Of a stretch of 56,999 nucleotides of DNA, positions 1 to 8,139 are shown piece after piece (the first letter of the stretch is position 1; the number at the start of each line of letters is the position of its first letter). The translations under genes and the position numbers were made by a program. The DNA comes from an uncultured Bacteroidota bacterium (GTDB taxonomy: Bacteria; Bacteroidota; Bacteroidia; Bacteroidales; UBA12077), in NCBI GenBank assembly GCA_913055635.1, contig CAJXLK010000029.1:1-56999 (forward strand), written 5' to 3'. The notes under the pieces were generated by a model that was not told the origin of the DNA, did no database searches, and saw only the letters and a program-made list of their open reading frames with translations.

Positions 1-290
1 TTGCTTCCAACATTACATGATTTGCTTCCCTCTGCCATGGAACCCTCATGTTTTATTCATTACCTTTTGTGCTAGTCGGTGCATGAGGGTTTCATATGAA
101 ACGTCCAACTGAAATCAATATATGATCAAAAGCTCACCCAAACAGCGCCATCACCATAAAATCCTCATATTCGCGCATTGCCTTGATAAATAACTCCATG
201 CATACGGGATTCACCATGGAAGCCACATGCTTTATGCATATCTTTGCCGTATAAATTTGTGCATGCGGCGTTCATTTGATCGTCTAATTG
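1..290. repeat. Degenerate stem-loop repeat cluster at the window start
   Basis: This non-coding stretch downstream of the first glycosyltransferase holds imperfect repeat units. The best copy has arms AACCCTCATG (41-50) and CATGAGGGTT (82-91), a perfect 10-bp inverted repeat. A second copy has arms GCCACATGC (222-230) and GCATGCGGC (261-269), the same shape with different bases. Further degenerate pieces lie near 154-213. Bases 1-60 match the reverse complement of 33611-33670 at 53 of 60 positions, including 23 identical bases, so the element is dispersed. It probably continues beyond the left edge. No open reading frame here is convincing. Confidence 0.75.
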
Positions 291-293
291 AAA

Positions 294-1409
294 TTAAAGT
301 TTCCCTGCAAAATCCATCATAGCCCGGGCAAAGGCATCCCAGGAAAGTTCCTGTTTGAGCTGCTCAATATTTTGGCCAAACCGGCCGGGTTCCATCCGGA
401 AGAATTGGCGGATCCCTTCTGCGATGGCTTCACCGGAAGGCTCAGGAACGATGAGGCCTGTTTCCTGATCCCGCACTGTCTCACGCAAGCCCCCCACATC
501 AGTGGCTACAACCGGCAGGTTAAAATGAAAGGAGATATTGGTAATGCCGCTCTGAGTAGCCGATTTATAAGGCAAAACACACAGGTCGGATGCCGAAAAG
601 AACAGAGGAACCCGTTCATTGTCAATATATTCCACAAAAAGATGAATCCGTTCCTTATTGGGTGAAGCATCGATCAACTTTTGATATTTATCAAAGCTGC
701 CGTAGGGCTCGCCAGCAATAAGCAGATGATAATCCCCGCCAAGTTGGCCGAAGGCTTCGATGAGTAGGTCCAGTCCTTTATAGGGGCGAATAAATCCAAA
801 AAACAGCAACACTTTGCCCTGGTGCGGGAGGCCCAGTTTTTCACGGGCCTGCCCGGAAGGGAGGGCGGTGCCAAAGTGGTCATAAAGGGGATGGCTTCGC
901 TGAATATAGCGGGCATCAGGTTTAAGTCGCTCCAGATCTTTCCCCACACTATGACTCATGGTGACAAAGCCATGATTTTGATTGAGGAAAAACCGGGTCA
1001 GGGGCTTGTCAAAAAACCGGGGTTCATGGGGCACCACATTGTCCAGAATGGTGACCACCCGGGCCCGTTTTTTTAGCCTTTGGGCTATATAACCCAGCGA
1101 AGGGGCAAAGTAAGACATCCAATACTTCATTACCAGCAGATCCGGATCAAACCATTTTATGGCCCGATAGGTGCCATGGTAGGTGAAAGGATTGATGGTG
1201 TCGAGGATTTCTTCCGCCTCAATAGGATCAGCCTTATCCGAAGCACCTACATATTGCGACCGGCCGGGAAAAAGCAAGCCGGGATATTGCCGCTTGAAAG
1301 TAAAAGCTTTAACTTCATGTCCCTGCTCCAATGCCCGGTACAGACTGGCATTGAACTGGGCTATACCTCCGCGAAGGGGATAAAATGTAGATAAATAAGC
1401 TATTTTCAT
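294..1409 (-). CDS. Glycosyltransferase family 4 (group 1) protein
   Basis: A 371-residue GT-B fold glycosyltransferase that probably transfers a sugar from an activated donor during polysaccharide or lipid glycan assembly at the inner membrane. The N-terminus (MKIAYLSTFYPLRGGIA) is the usual first strand with a glycine-rich loop. The C-terminal half has LLFFGFIRPYKGLDLLIEAF and the donor-site region LPVVATDVGGLRE. The classical E-x7-E motif is not obvious: the segment reads YKSATQSGI where the first Glu is expected, as in some GT4 subgroups. The ATG at 1409 is chosen over the in-frame TTG at 1418. Donor and acceptor cannot be deduced. It shares a strand with the GT9 gene upstream, but 287 bases separate them. 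Confidence 0.85.
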   Translation of the reverse strand: MKIAYLSTFYPLRGGIAQFNASLYRALEQGHEVKAFTFKRQYPGLLFPGRSQYVGASDKADPIEAEEILDTINPFTYHGTYRAIKWFDPDLLVMKYWMSYFAPSLGYIAQRLKKRARVVTILDNVVPHEPRFFDKPLTRFFLNQNHGFVTMSHSVGKDLERLKPDARYIQRSHPLYDHFGTALPSGQAREKLGLPHQGKVLLFFGFIRPYKGLDLLIEAFGQLGGDYHLLIAGEPYGSFDKYQKLIDASPNKERIHLFVEYIDNERVPLFFSASDLCVLPYKSATQSGITNISFHFNLPVVATDVGGLRETVRDQETGLIVPEPSGEAIAEGIRQFFRMEPGRFGQNIEQLKQELSWDAFARAMMDFAGKL

Positions 1410-1696
1410 AATAAACAATCTGTATCCGTTGTCATTTATTCAAACGAACTCTCACCCATCCACTTTTTCCCCGATCCCGTTGAGATGTTGGGTAAAATTC
1501 TTCTTAATATTTCACAAAAACAAAGCTTACCCACTCAAAACCAATGCCTTTGACGGGAAACACCTGAAGCTCTGTCCCCTGCTGTTTACAGCTAACGTTA
1601 TTTTCCCTGCCCATATGCATTGCTCAGTTTATTGGATTGGTTTGAAATGCCTGATCCTGTCAATTGCTTAAAAAATCATTATTACTGGCTGCCAAT

Positions 1697-2800
1697 TCAG
1701 TGTTCCCCGATTTTTTCCTGCTTCAGCGATTCAATCGCTTCCAAAACCATCTCTGGTTTGAGGTCTTTCATACAGTGGCGATCCCTTTTACAGGTTTCCC
1801 CGTAAAAACAGTCACATCCGGTGGGGGGTTCCACAATGACCCCATTATTATAAAGCTCATACTCACTGGAATTGAATATATTATTGAACAATACCAGGGG
1901 CTTCTTTAACCCGATGGCAATATGCATGGTCATGGTTACCAGTGAAACCATCATATCCGTTTGTGAAATCAGGGCAATAAAAGTTTCCAGTGGAAAATAT
2001 CCCGGATAGTAAGCCCCGGAATGAGTGGCCAAATATTGATTTTGTTCATCTTCAGCAGGCCCGCCCAACAAGACCGGATAATATCGTCGGTTTTTTAATG
2101 CTTTGATCAATTCAATCCAGTATTCATTGGGCCATAATCGCGTTAACCAACGGGTACCACAACCCGTATTCAACCCGATAATGGTATTTGAACCTGCCTG
2201 CTCCCTGAGATAGGCCCACTCAGCGGCCAGCTGCTGATCATAATTCAATAAATAGGGTTCCTGGTTGAACTCCATATGGCAGATTTCAAAAATCTCTTCG
2301 GGATAGCTTTTGGTATTTTGTTTGGAAATATTGTCAAATAATCCTGTTATCAGCTTATGCTCGGCTTTTTCAGTAGCAATGTCAATATGATTGTTACTCC
2401 AGGTGAAGCCATATTTCTCTTCAGCCTCCAGCTGGCTTAAAAGGATGCAAGCCTCCTCGTCCTTGTCCAGATTTATGGCTATGTTATACTGCTTATTCTG
2501 AATCTTATAGACTTGCCTGAATTCAAATTTCACAACCTCATCAATCTCATCTTTGGGCAGGACCTCGGGGGTATGGGTTAACCAGGTGATGTGGCTGTCC
2601 GGATAAAGCTGTCTGAATCTGACCAGCAAAGGCGTTGTTCTGATCACATCGCCCATCGCTCCCAGCTTAATGATCAGGATTCTTTTGCCATAGGGTTCGT
2701 ATTCATCGCAGGTATCACATACCTTATTCCTTAATTTATTGGGCTTACAGGGAACATCGCCTTTAAAGTATTTACAGTCGAATTTGAGGTGTTCAATCAT
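1697..2800 (-). CDS. Glycosyltransferase family 9 (heptosyltransferase-like) with cysteine clusters
   Basis: A 367-residue GT-B enzyme of the ADP-heptose:LPS heptosyltransferase family (GT9). The family signature KLGAMGDVIRTTPLL lies near residues 43-58, and the C-terminal domain has VLLGGPAEDE and a nucleotide-sugar site region around MTMHIAIGLKKPLVLFNN. Unlike E. coli WaaC/WaaF, it carries four Cys before the catalytic domain (C9, C18, C28, C31) and four more in the C-terminal GCDCFYGETCKRDRHC segment, which suggests metal binding. I recall similar Cys-framed GT9 proteins in other phyla, so this is probably a subfamily trait. It is probably cytoplasmic or membrane-associated. The substrate is unknown. 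Confidence 0.85.
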   Translation of the reverse strand: MIEHLKFDCKYFKGDVPCKPNKLRNKVCDTCDEYEPYGKRILIIKLGAMGDVIRTTPLLVRFRQLYPDSHITWLTHTPEVLPKDEIDEVVKFEFRQVYKIQNKQYNIAINLDKDEEACILLSQLEAEEKYGFTWSNNHIDIATEKAEHKLITGLFDNISKQNTKSYPEEIFEICHMEFNQEPYLLNYDQQLAAEWAYLREQAGSNTIIGLNTGCGTRWLTRLWPNEYWIELIKALKNRRYYPVLLGGPAEDEQNQYLATHSGAYYPGYFPLETFIALISQTDMMVSLVTMTMHIAIGLKKPLVLFNNIFNSSEYELYNNGVIVEPPTGCDCFYGETCKRDRHCMKDLKPEMVLEAIESLKQEKIGEH

Positions 2801-2822
2801 ATCGTGTAAGTTTGATTGCTGG

Positions 2823-2830
2823 CAAAATTA
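2823..2830 (-). promoter_or_regulatory. Candidate -7 element for the GT9 gene
   Basis: TAATTTTG on the minus strand fits the Bacteroidota TAnnTTTG -7 consensus and lies 23 bases upstream of the ATG at 2800. No clear -33 TTTG is seen at the usual distance. Confidence 0.35.
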
Positions 2831-2866
2831 ATAAAAAAGAGACAGCGGAATAGATTATACAGCAAT

Positions 2867-3352
2867 CTAACCAGCCAGCATTCCGGCAACTTTTTTGTCA
2901 ACGGGAAGGGTCATATCATCCTGGGTCAGGGAGCGGATGTTCTTCCAGCGGAAGGAGATAAATCCGTTGGTAAAATTTTCCTGTCCGCCAAAGGGATGTT
3001 GGCAGATCTTAAATTGAACAGGCTCGGTAAAACGGGCCCTGTAATAAATGCTTAGCAACTGGTAATCCTGATAAAAGTAGGAAGGCTGGAAATAATCAAG
3101 GGTATAAAAATGTTGAAGCACTTCCACCTGTTGACCAAACTCCTCGCGTGCTTCACGGCGAAGACAATCAATGGTTCCTTCCCCGTAAAGAAGTCCGCCT
3201 CCGGGAAATTTGGTCATTTTCATATCAAGCTGATATTCATCAGACAACAAAATCTGGTGTTTTTCATTGATGATGAGTCCGTAAACCCTTACGTTAAACT
3301 TAGGCTGCAGCTTTGTCATGACGAATCGATTTGAAAGCTTGGTCTTTGGCAT
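2867..3352 (-). CDS. Nudix hydrolase domain protein
   Basis: A 161-residue protein with a complete Nudix box, G-x5-E-x7-REAREEFG, at about residues 52-73. The family hydrolyses nucleoside diphosphates linked to another moiety (NUDIX), using the box glutamates to bind Mg2+. The preceding segment NVRVYGLIINEKHQILLSDE is the usual first strand pair, and MTKFPGGGLLYGEGT leads into the box. The start may be the ATG at 3352 or the one at 3319 (MTKLQ), since the conserved domain begins soon after the second Met. It is cytoplasmic with no signal peptide. Substrate preference cannot be predicted. Confidence 0.88.
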   Translation of the reverse strand: MPKTKLSNRFVMTKLQPKFNVRVYGLIINEKHQILLSDEYQLDMKMTKFPGGGLLYGEGTIDCLRREAREEFGQQVEVLQHFYTLDYFQPSYFYQDYQLLSIYYRARFTEPVQFKICQHPFGGQENFTNGFISFRWKNIRSLTQDDMTLPVDKKVAGMLAG

Positions 3353-3610
3353 GTATCAATCCCTTCACCTTTACCCCATAAGCAGGGGCGAAAGTAGGGT
3401 GAGCTATAAAAGCCGTATTTTCACAGGGTGAAGGTACAATTCTGATTGGTTTCATCCCATAAAGATAAGCCAAAAAGTTGAAGCGCAAACAAGCCGCCGG
3501 CCAGGCAAAAACCAGCCTTGTCCATCCGCTGAAAAGCAGCCAAAGAAACACCCCGGCAAATGGCAACCCCGGCTTTGGGATGATCACATGGGGCTTTTAT
3601 TTTGCAACCG

Positions 3611-4021
3611 CTATTTATGCAACGACAAAGAGCGGATGATCAAACGATCAAAAACCAGCAGGGTAATAATAGCGAGAATGCCAAGGGGTACGATAGGAGC
3701 CGAGAGGTCCAGGGTGATTTTACTGAACAGAAGCTGGAAGATATTGATATAGGGCTGAAGTTCTGTTTGCAGGTTAAACCCCCCGGGCAATAACGGGGCT
3801 CCACTCATATAGCGGTAGAAGAAATAAGCAGCCGGCACTATCACTGCCAGGAGGATGTTCCAGATGTTGCTGCGTTTGTCTTTAAGGTGGGCTAGTCGTT
3901 TTTGCATTTCCACCCCTTGCATCACCCGTTGGGTAAAATCACCGGCGGGCTGATCCAAACCCGTCTGCTGCATCCATTGGCGGGTTTGTTGATCCAGTTT
4001 ATTATGGGCGTGCTGACTCAT
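3611..4021 (-). CDS. Probable anti-sigma factor, two-transmembrane protein
   Basis: A 136-residue protein with a cytoplasmic N-terminal part of about 65 residues, followed by two predicted membrane helices (NIWNILLAVIVPAAYFFYRY and IVPLGILAIITLLVFDRLII). Its ATG overlaps the TGA of the ECF sigma gene in an ATGA arrangement (4021-4018), so translation is probably coupled. Size, topology and position match anti-sigma factors that hold an ECF sigma at the inner membrane. The N-terminal stretch GLDQPAGDFTQRVM resembles anti-sigma-like proteins beside ECF genes in this phylum. No zinc-binding anti-sigma motif (HxxxCxxC) is present. The role is inferred from context. Confidence 0.7.
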   Translation of the reverse strand: MSQHAHNKLDQQTRQWMQQTGLDQPAGDFTQRVMQGVEMQKRLAHLKDKRSNIWNILLAVIVPAAYFFYRYMSGAPLLPGGFNLQTELQPYINIFQLLFSKITLDLSAPIVPLGILAIITLLVFDRLIIRSLSLHK

Positions 4022-4590
4022 AACAGTGAATTGATTTCATGGTTTAAAATATTGCCCAGGTGTTGATGAAGTTTCTGTCTGGCCCGGTAGAGTTTGACTT
4101 TCACATTGGCCTGGGTCAAAAGGGTAACTTCGGCTATTTCAGCAATGGATTGGTCATCCTGATAATACAAGGTGATGATGGTTTGCTCATCATACCCCAG
4201 GCGTTCCAGGGCCTGGCGGATAAAACGGCTGCGATCAGAGGCCTCCAGTTGATCCATTTTCTGATGGGGATCCTCCGGATCAACATGATAATTGTTGTCA
4301 TCTAACGATTGGACTTGCTTTTTATTTTTCCTCAAATGAGAAACGCACAAGTTGTATACAATGCGATAAAGCCAGGTACTGAACCTTGATTCCTTGCGAA
4401 ATCGTTTCAATGAACGAAAAGCCTTGAGAAAAGCATCCTGAGCCACTTCCTCAGCTTCCTCTCGGTTTTTGAGCATCCGGGAAGCCAGGGTATAGACCAT
4501 ATCTTTGTGCCGCTCTACCAATATGGCATAAGACGAATGGTCTCCCTGCAATACACGATCTATATAATATTCATCCTGAATATGCCCCAT
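4018..4590 (-). CDS. ECF-subfamily RNA polymerase sigma factor
   Basis: A 190-residue sigma-70 family protein with only regions 2 and 4, as in RpoE/ECF sigmas. Region 2 runs from YAILVERHKDMVYTLASRML through EAEEVAQDAFLKAFR to FSTWLYRIVYNLCVSHLRK. Region 4 holds ALERLGYDEQTIITLYYQDD and the helix-turn-helix IAEIAEVTLLTQANVKVKLYRAR. It directs RNA polymerase to promoters, probably on release from the membrane protein encoded just downstream with a 4-base overlap. A TGTAACC-N16-CGTCA element 59-86 bases upstream, repeated in front of the divergent gene, suggests that it autoregulates. Confidence 0.95.
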   Translation of the reverse strand: MGHIQDEYYIDRVLQGDHSSYAILVERHKDMVYTLASRMLKNREEAEEVAQDAFLKAFRSLKRFRKESRFSTWLYRIVYNLCVSHLRKNKKQVQSLDDNNYHVDPEDPHQKMDQLEASDRSRFIRQALERLGYDEQTIITLYYQDDQSIAEIAEVTLLTQANVKVKLYRARQKLHQHLGNILNHEINSLL

Positions 4591-4648
4591 TTATGATGGC
4601 CCTTTTATAAGCGGGTCGTTCCAATTAAGGTTTGAATTTTTTATGGTA

Positions 4649-4676
4649 TGACGCCCTGAACCCGGTACTGGTTACA
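4649..4676 (-). promoter_or_regulatory. ECF-type promoter for the sigma/anti-sigma operon
   Basis: Read on the minus strand: -35 TGTAACC (4676-4670), exactly 16 bases, then -10 CGTCA (4653-4649). The sigma gene ATG is at 4590. The same two boxes with the same spacing stand on the plus strand at 4786-4813. The bipartite AAC/CGTC form is typical of ECF promoters, so positive autoregulation is inferred. Confidence 0.7.
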
Positions 4677-4785
4677 ACCCGTGCCCATTTTTATCTATGC
4701 GGAAAGTCAACTTAAGAAAAAAAAACTTACCAGTCAAGGATGAATCCAACGAAAGGGCTTCAATGAATATTTATTGGTTTCAATC

Positions 4786-4813
4786 TGTAACCGGATACTT
4801 AAAAGGGGCGTCA
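4786..4813 (+). promoter_or_regulatory. ECF-type promoter for the divergent DUF6249-like gene
   Basis: TGTAACC at 4786-4792, 16 bases, CGTCA at 4809-4813, identical in both boxes and spacing to the minus-strand copy before the sigma gene. The ATG of the membrane-protein gene is 40 bases downstream of the -10 box. No third copy of this spaced pair was found by eye in the window. Confidence 0.7.
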
Positions 4814-4852
4814 CAGATTAAAAGCAAAGTCGAATCATAAAATCAATATGCT

Positions 4853-5182
4853 ATGGAAGGAACATTAGTCCCAATCGCACTTTTTGCCATGATATATGGG
4901 ATAGTATATCTTTCAGTCAGGCGAAAAGAAAGGATGGCGCTTATAGAAAGCGGCCAGGACGCCAAAATTTTCAATATGGAGAGCAATGTCAGCCCCAGTC
5001 TGAAATTTGGCCTTTTGCTGATCGGTCTTGCCCTGGGGGCCCTGATCGGCAACATTTTAGAAGAAGCCACTGCCCTTGACAATGAAGTGGCCTACTTTTC
5101 AATGATCCTATTATTTGGAGGAATCGGCCTGCTTATCTACTACTACATTGGCAGGAAAAAAGCCCCGAAAAAAGAACAATGA
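4853..5182 (+). CDS. Small membrane protein, DUF6249-like
   Basis: A 109-residue protein with three hydrophobic segments (about residues 5-22, 50-68 and 80-98) and a basic tail (IGRKKAPKKEQ). A short charged loop after the first segment (RRKERMALIESGQDA) is characteristic of the DUF6249-type proteins often found next to ECF sigma genes in Bacteroidota. Its function is unknown. It is divergent from the ECF sigma operon and carries the same ECF-type promoter, so it is probably a direct target of that sigma factor and may act in sensing or envelope stress. A strong terminator follows at 5327-5365. Confidence 0.75.
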   Translation: MEGTLVPIALFAMIYGIVYLSVRRKERMALIESGQDAKIFNMESNVSPSLKFGLLLIGLALGALIGNILEEATALDNEVAYFSMILLFGGIGLLIYYYIGRKKAPKKEQ

Positions 5183-5326
5183 TGAAAAACACTGCCATTT
5201 TTTAGGCAGACAAGTCCGTATCATTGAATGCAGCATGGGTTTTCATGCCTTGGCAGCAAAGGCCATAATTATTAGAGGTTTTGAGATTCCGGGCAATGGA
5301 AAAGTCACTGAAGCACAGCCCCTCCA

Positions 5327-5365
5327 ACACAAGAAGGCCGTTGATAGCGGCCTTCTTGTGTTTTT
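5327..5365 (+). terminator. Rho-independent terminator after the DUF6249-like gene
   Basis: A perfect 14-bp stem (5327-5340 with 5348-5361) has a 7-base loop TTGATAG and is followed by a T run. The run overlaps the stop codon of the convergent M64 peptidase gene (5364-5366), so the same hairpin may also act on the minus strand, although the T run there is weak. Confidence 0.9.
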
Positions 5366-6638
5366 ACAGTTCATCAAGGTAATACAGGATCATTCGTTCA
5401 ATGGCGCGCTGACAGACCGCGCAGAATGAATCGGCCTGATTGCTTTTCATCTTGCAGTGCATCGAAGGGCTGTATACCCCTTCGGCCACATAACCCCCTC
5501 CTTCAAAGACCCCTGTTTTCGGGTAATACTTCTCGGCTCGGGGGGTCGGCACCGGGGTATGCTCATCTACCATATCCTTCCATTTTGCTTTAAAATTCAC
5601 CAGGGTGGTCAGATTCGGCTCCCAGGGTTCGCGGATGGTATCATAAAATGCATTGTAAGCCACTTCAGAGTTATAGTACTCATCGCCCAGTCCGGCAAAA
5701 CCATGGCCAAATTCATGGACAGCCACCTCCTCGGAATACAGGTGATCGGATGTGGTGGCCGAATAATGGTTGTAAAAGCCGCCACCTCCATATCTGGAAG
5801 TGTTCACCAGAACAAAGATGTGGTCATAGGGAACGTTGGCCGCATAATCCCTGATCTTAACGGTAGCCGTCGTTGTCAGATAGCGGGGCACATCAAAGGT
5901 ATAATAACTGGTATTGAGGGCGGTATTTTTATAAATCTCTTCACCGGGCACATCGGTTCCCGTCTGCTGGGAGACAGCCCGCACGGCGTAAATATTAAAA
6001 TCCTGGCGGTACTGGTCAAAGGGAGCAAGATTGAATATATACCGGGTGATCCGGCCCACATCTTCCTCAAATTTATCCATTTGTACGCTGGTATAACCTT
6101 CAGCGACAAAAGCAATATCCACCGAAGTGGCCGGGGCACCCCCCTGTTGAATCCTGGTGACTTCCGCCTGAGGAGGGTCTTCATCGCGAATAAAATAATC
6201 GTTCGGGTCAACAATTTTTTCCCAAATCACCGGGTGTCCAGGCTCATTTTTGCTGATCTGCACATAAACCGGGTGCATCGGATAGGGAATACGTATGGTA
6301 TGGGGAAAAGCACGCTGCTCACTTTTAGCTTGCCGGGTGGTCTGCCATTCCTCGAACAGGGTGGAAAATCCCCGGCGGTAGAGGACCTTCTCCCTGGCTG
6401 TATCCTTTACCTCTACCCAATAATTGCCATAGCCAAAAGGGCTGATCAGACCAGACCGTGGCCCTGCCCAGGGGGCCTCCTGTTGGAGGCCTCTCAGGTA
6501 AAAAGCTTCCCGGTCAGCCCCTCCGGCCAGCAAAAAATCAATCCGCAAGGCCTGCCCGTTAAAGTGCCCCTGATAATCCACCTGCCCATCGGCCATCGCA
6601 GCCATAAACAACAAGAAAATAACAATCAAATGCTTCAT
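5364..6638 (-). CDS. M64 family (IgA peptidase-like) secreted metallopeptidase
   Basis: A 424-residue zinc peptidase. The N-terminus MKHLIVIFLLFMAAMADGQ is a signal peptide, so the protein is exported. An N-terminal beta-rich domain (about 20-150) precedes the catalytic domain. The zinc motif HEFGH is at residues 308-312, followed by GFAGLGDEYY with the likely third ligand region. Family M64 includes the Clostridium ramosum IgA protease, but most Bacteroidota members have unknown substrates, so IgA cleavage should not be assumed. Near the C-terminus, MHCKMKSNQADSFCAVC holds cysteines that may form disulfides. It is transcribed alone. Its start is divergent from the MscS gene 54 bases away. 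Confidence 0.9.
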   Translation of the reverse strand: MKHLIVIFLLFMAAMADGQVDYQGHFNGQALRIDFLLAGGADREAFYLRGLQQEAPWAGPRSGLISPFGYGNYWVEVKDTAREKVLYRRGFSTLFEEWQTTRQAKSEQRAFPHTIRIPYPMHPVYVQISKNEPGHPVIWEKIVDPNDYFIRDEDPPQAEVTRIQQGGAPATSVDIAFVAEGYTSVQMDKFEEDVGRITRYIFNLAPFDQYRQDFNIYAVRAVSQQTGTDVPGEEIYKNTALNTSYYTFDVPRYLTTTATVKIRDYAANVPYDHIFVLVNTSRYGGGGFYNHYSATTSDHLYSEEVAVHEFGHGFAGLGDEYYNSEVAYNAFYDTIREPWEPNLTTLVNFKAKWKDMVDEHTPVPTPRAEKYYPKTGVFEGGGYVAEGVYSPSMHCKMKSNQADSFCAVCQRAIERMILYYLDEL

Positions 6639-6692
6639 AGTCTCGACAATTTATCCTTATTTTAGCAGAGGTAATTTATAAAAAAATCTCTT

Positions 6693-8009
6693 ATGGGCGA
6701 AAAAATCGTCACAGAGTTAGAAAATCTGCTGCAGCAGGCCGGTTTGAATGAACAATGGAGTCAGCTGATCATGGTCGTGGTCATTGCCCTTGTGGTACTG
6801 TTGATCGCTTATTTTGCGGACTACCTGGCTAAAAATGTGCTGACTTCCACCATTACCCGGATGGTAAGGAAAAGCAAAAACAAATGGGACGATGCCCTGG
6901 TAAACAGGAGGGTGCTGCAACGGGTGTCTCATTTGGCCCCTGCCCTGATCATCTATTTTTCCACCCAGGTATGGCTCGATCCTTTCCCCGAAGTTCAATC
7001 CGTGTTAATCACCGGGGTTCAGATCTACATCATCTTCATCGTTCTGCTCACGGTCGATGCCCTGCTTAGTGCCTTTCATGACATCTACCAGATATTGCCG
7101 ATGGCTCGGGAAAGACCGATAAAGGGATATATTCAGGTCACCAAGATCATCATTCACTCGGTGGGGGGCATCCTGATTTTATCGCTGATCATCGGCAAAT
7201 CGCCCACTGCCATTTTGGCCAGCCTGGGTGCATTGGCAGCCGTGCTTATCTTGGTGTTCAGAGACACCATCCTGGGGTTTGTCTCCAGCATCCAGCTTTC
7301 TGCCAATAAGATGGTCAAACCCGGCGAATGGATTTCGATGCCGGGGCGCGATGCCGACGGCATTGTACTGGAAATAACGGTTAATACAGTCAAGGTGCGC
7401 AACTGGGACAAAACCATTACCACCATTCCAACCCATGCCTTGATCAACGAATCCTTCCAGAACTGGAAAGGCATGCAGGAAAGCATGGGCCGGCGAATTG
7501 CCCGCTCAATCAACATCGATATCAAAAGCATTCGCTTCTGTGACGATCAGATGCTGGAGCAATTCAAAAAATTCAGGCTCATCCGCGACTATATCTGGCA
7601 AAAACAAGAAGAGATAGACCAGTTTAACCGGGAACACGGAATCACCGACGAGGATACGGTCAGCCGCCGACGTTTGACCAACATCGGGGTATTCCGGAAA
7701 TATGTAGAAACCTACCTGGAACAGCACCCCCACATACACCCCAGCAAACAGCCTTACATCATCATGGTGCGCCATCTCCAGCCTACCGAAAGGGGCTTGC
7801 CGGTGCAGATCTATGTCTTTTCCAAACAACAGGAATGGAAATATTACGAACAAGTCCAGGCCGATATCTTCGACCATATCCTGGCGGTGGTCCCCGAGTT
7901 TGGCCTCAGAGTGTTCCAAAACCCCTCGGGCGATGACTTCAGAAGCCTTACCCAGTCATTTGGCCAGCAGGAACAATCCAGCAACGCCCCTGAAAGTTGG
8001 GGCGAATGA
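6693..8009 (+). CDS. MscS-family mechanosensitive channel, YbdG-like
   Basis: A 438-residue membrane protein of the small-conductance mechanosensitive channel superfamily, acting as an osmotic safety valve in the inner membrane. Hydrophobic helices lie near residues 22-45, 75-120 and 150-205. The pore-lining TM3 region reads SPTAILASLGALAAVLILVF, and the beta domain begins after FRDTILGFVSSIQLSANKMVKPGEWI. The long C-terminal part, with an insertion QEEIDQFNREHGITDED, resembles E. coli YbdG (miniconductance channel) more than MscS. The ATG at 6693 is used. The downstream 3' region contains three tandem 38-39 bp repeats. Confidence 0.92.
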   Translation: MGEKIVTELENLLQQAGLNEQWSQLIMVVVIALVVLLIAYFADYLAKNVLTSTITRMVRKSKNKWDDALVNRRVLQRVSHLAPALIIYFSTQVWLDPFPEVQSVLITGVQIYIIFIVLLTVDALLSAFHDIYQILPMARERPIKGYIQVTKIIIHSVGGILILSLIIGKSPTAILASLGALAAVLILVFRDTILGFVSSIQLSANKMVKPGEWISMPGRDADGIVLEITVNTVKVRNWDKTITTIPTHALINESFQNWKGMQESMGRRIARSINIDIKSIRFCDDQMLEQFKKFRLIRDYIWQKQEEIDQFNREHGITDEDTVSRRRLTNIGVFRKYVETYLEQHPHIHPSKQPYIIMVRHLQPTERGLPVQIYVFSKQQEWKYYEQVQADIFDHILAVVPEFGLRVFQNPSGDDFRSLTQSFGQQEQSSNAPESWGE

Positions 8010-8011
8010 GG

Positions 8012-8127
8012 AAATGCCTGCCCCGAGGGAGCGAAGCGGAGGCGGGGAGTAAATGCCTGCCCCGCTAAAGGAAGTGAAAGCGGGGAGTAAATGCCTGCTC
8101 CGAGGGAACGAAGTGGAGGCGGGGATT
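8012..8127. repeat. Three tandem 38-39 bp GC-rich hairpin repeats
   Basis: Units at 8012-8050, 8051-8088 and 8089-8127 each begin AAATGCCTG and end in GGCGGGGA or a close variant. Each can fold because CCCCG near its start pairs with CGGGG near its end. The array lies between the convergent 3' ends of the MscS and rlmB genes, so it may act as a two-way terminator or RNA-end stabiliser. Confidence 0.85.
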
Positions 8128-8139
8128 GAATGGCTAAAG

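Noticed and set aside
3300-3587. 95-codon minus-strand frame upstream of the Nudix gene
   Set aside because: It overlaps the Nudix start in another frame, has no recognisable domain and has an irregular hydrophobic composition; probably chance.
5457-6665. 402-codon plus-strand frame opposite the M64 peptidase gene
   Set aside because: The minus strand has a complete zinc peptidase with signal peptide. The antisense frame shows no domain and is a by-product of codon use.
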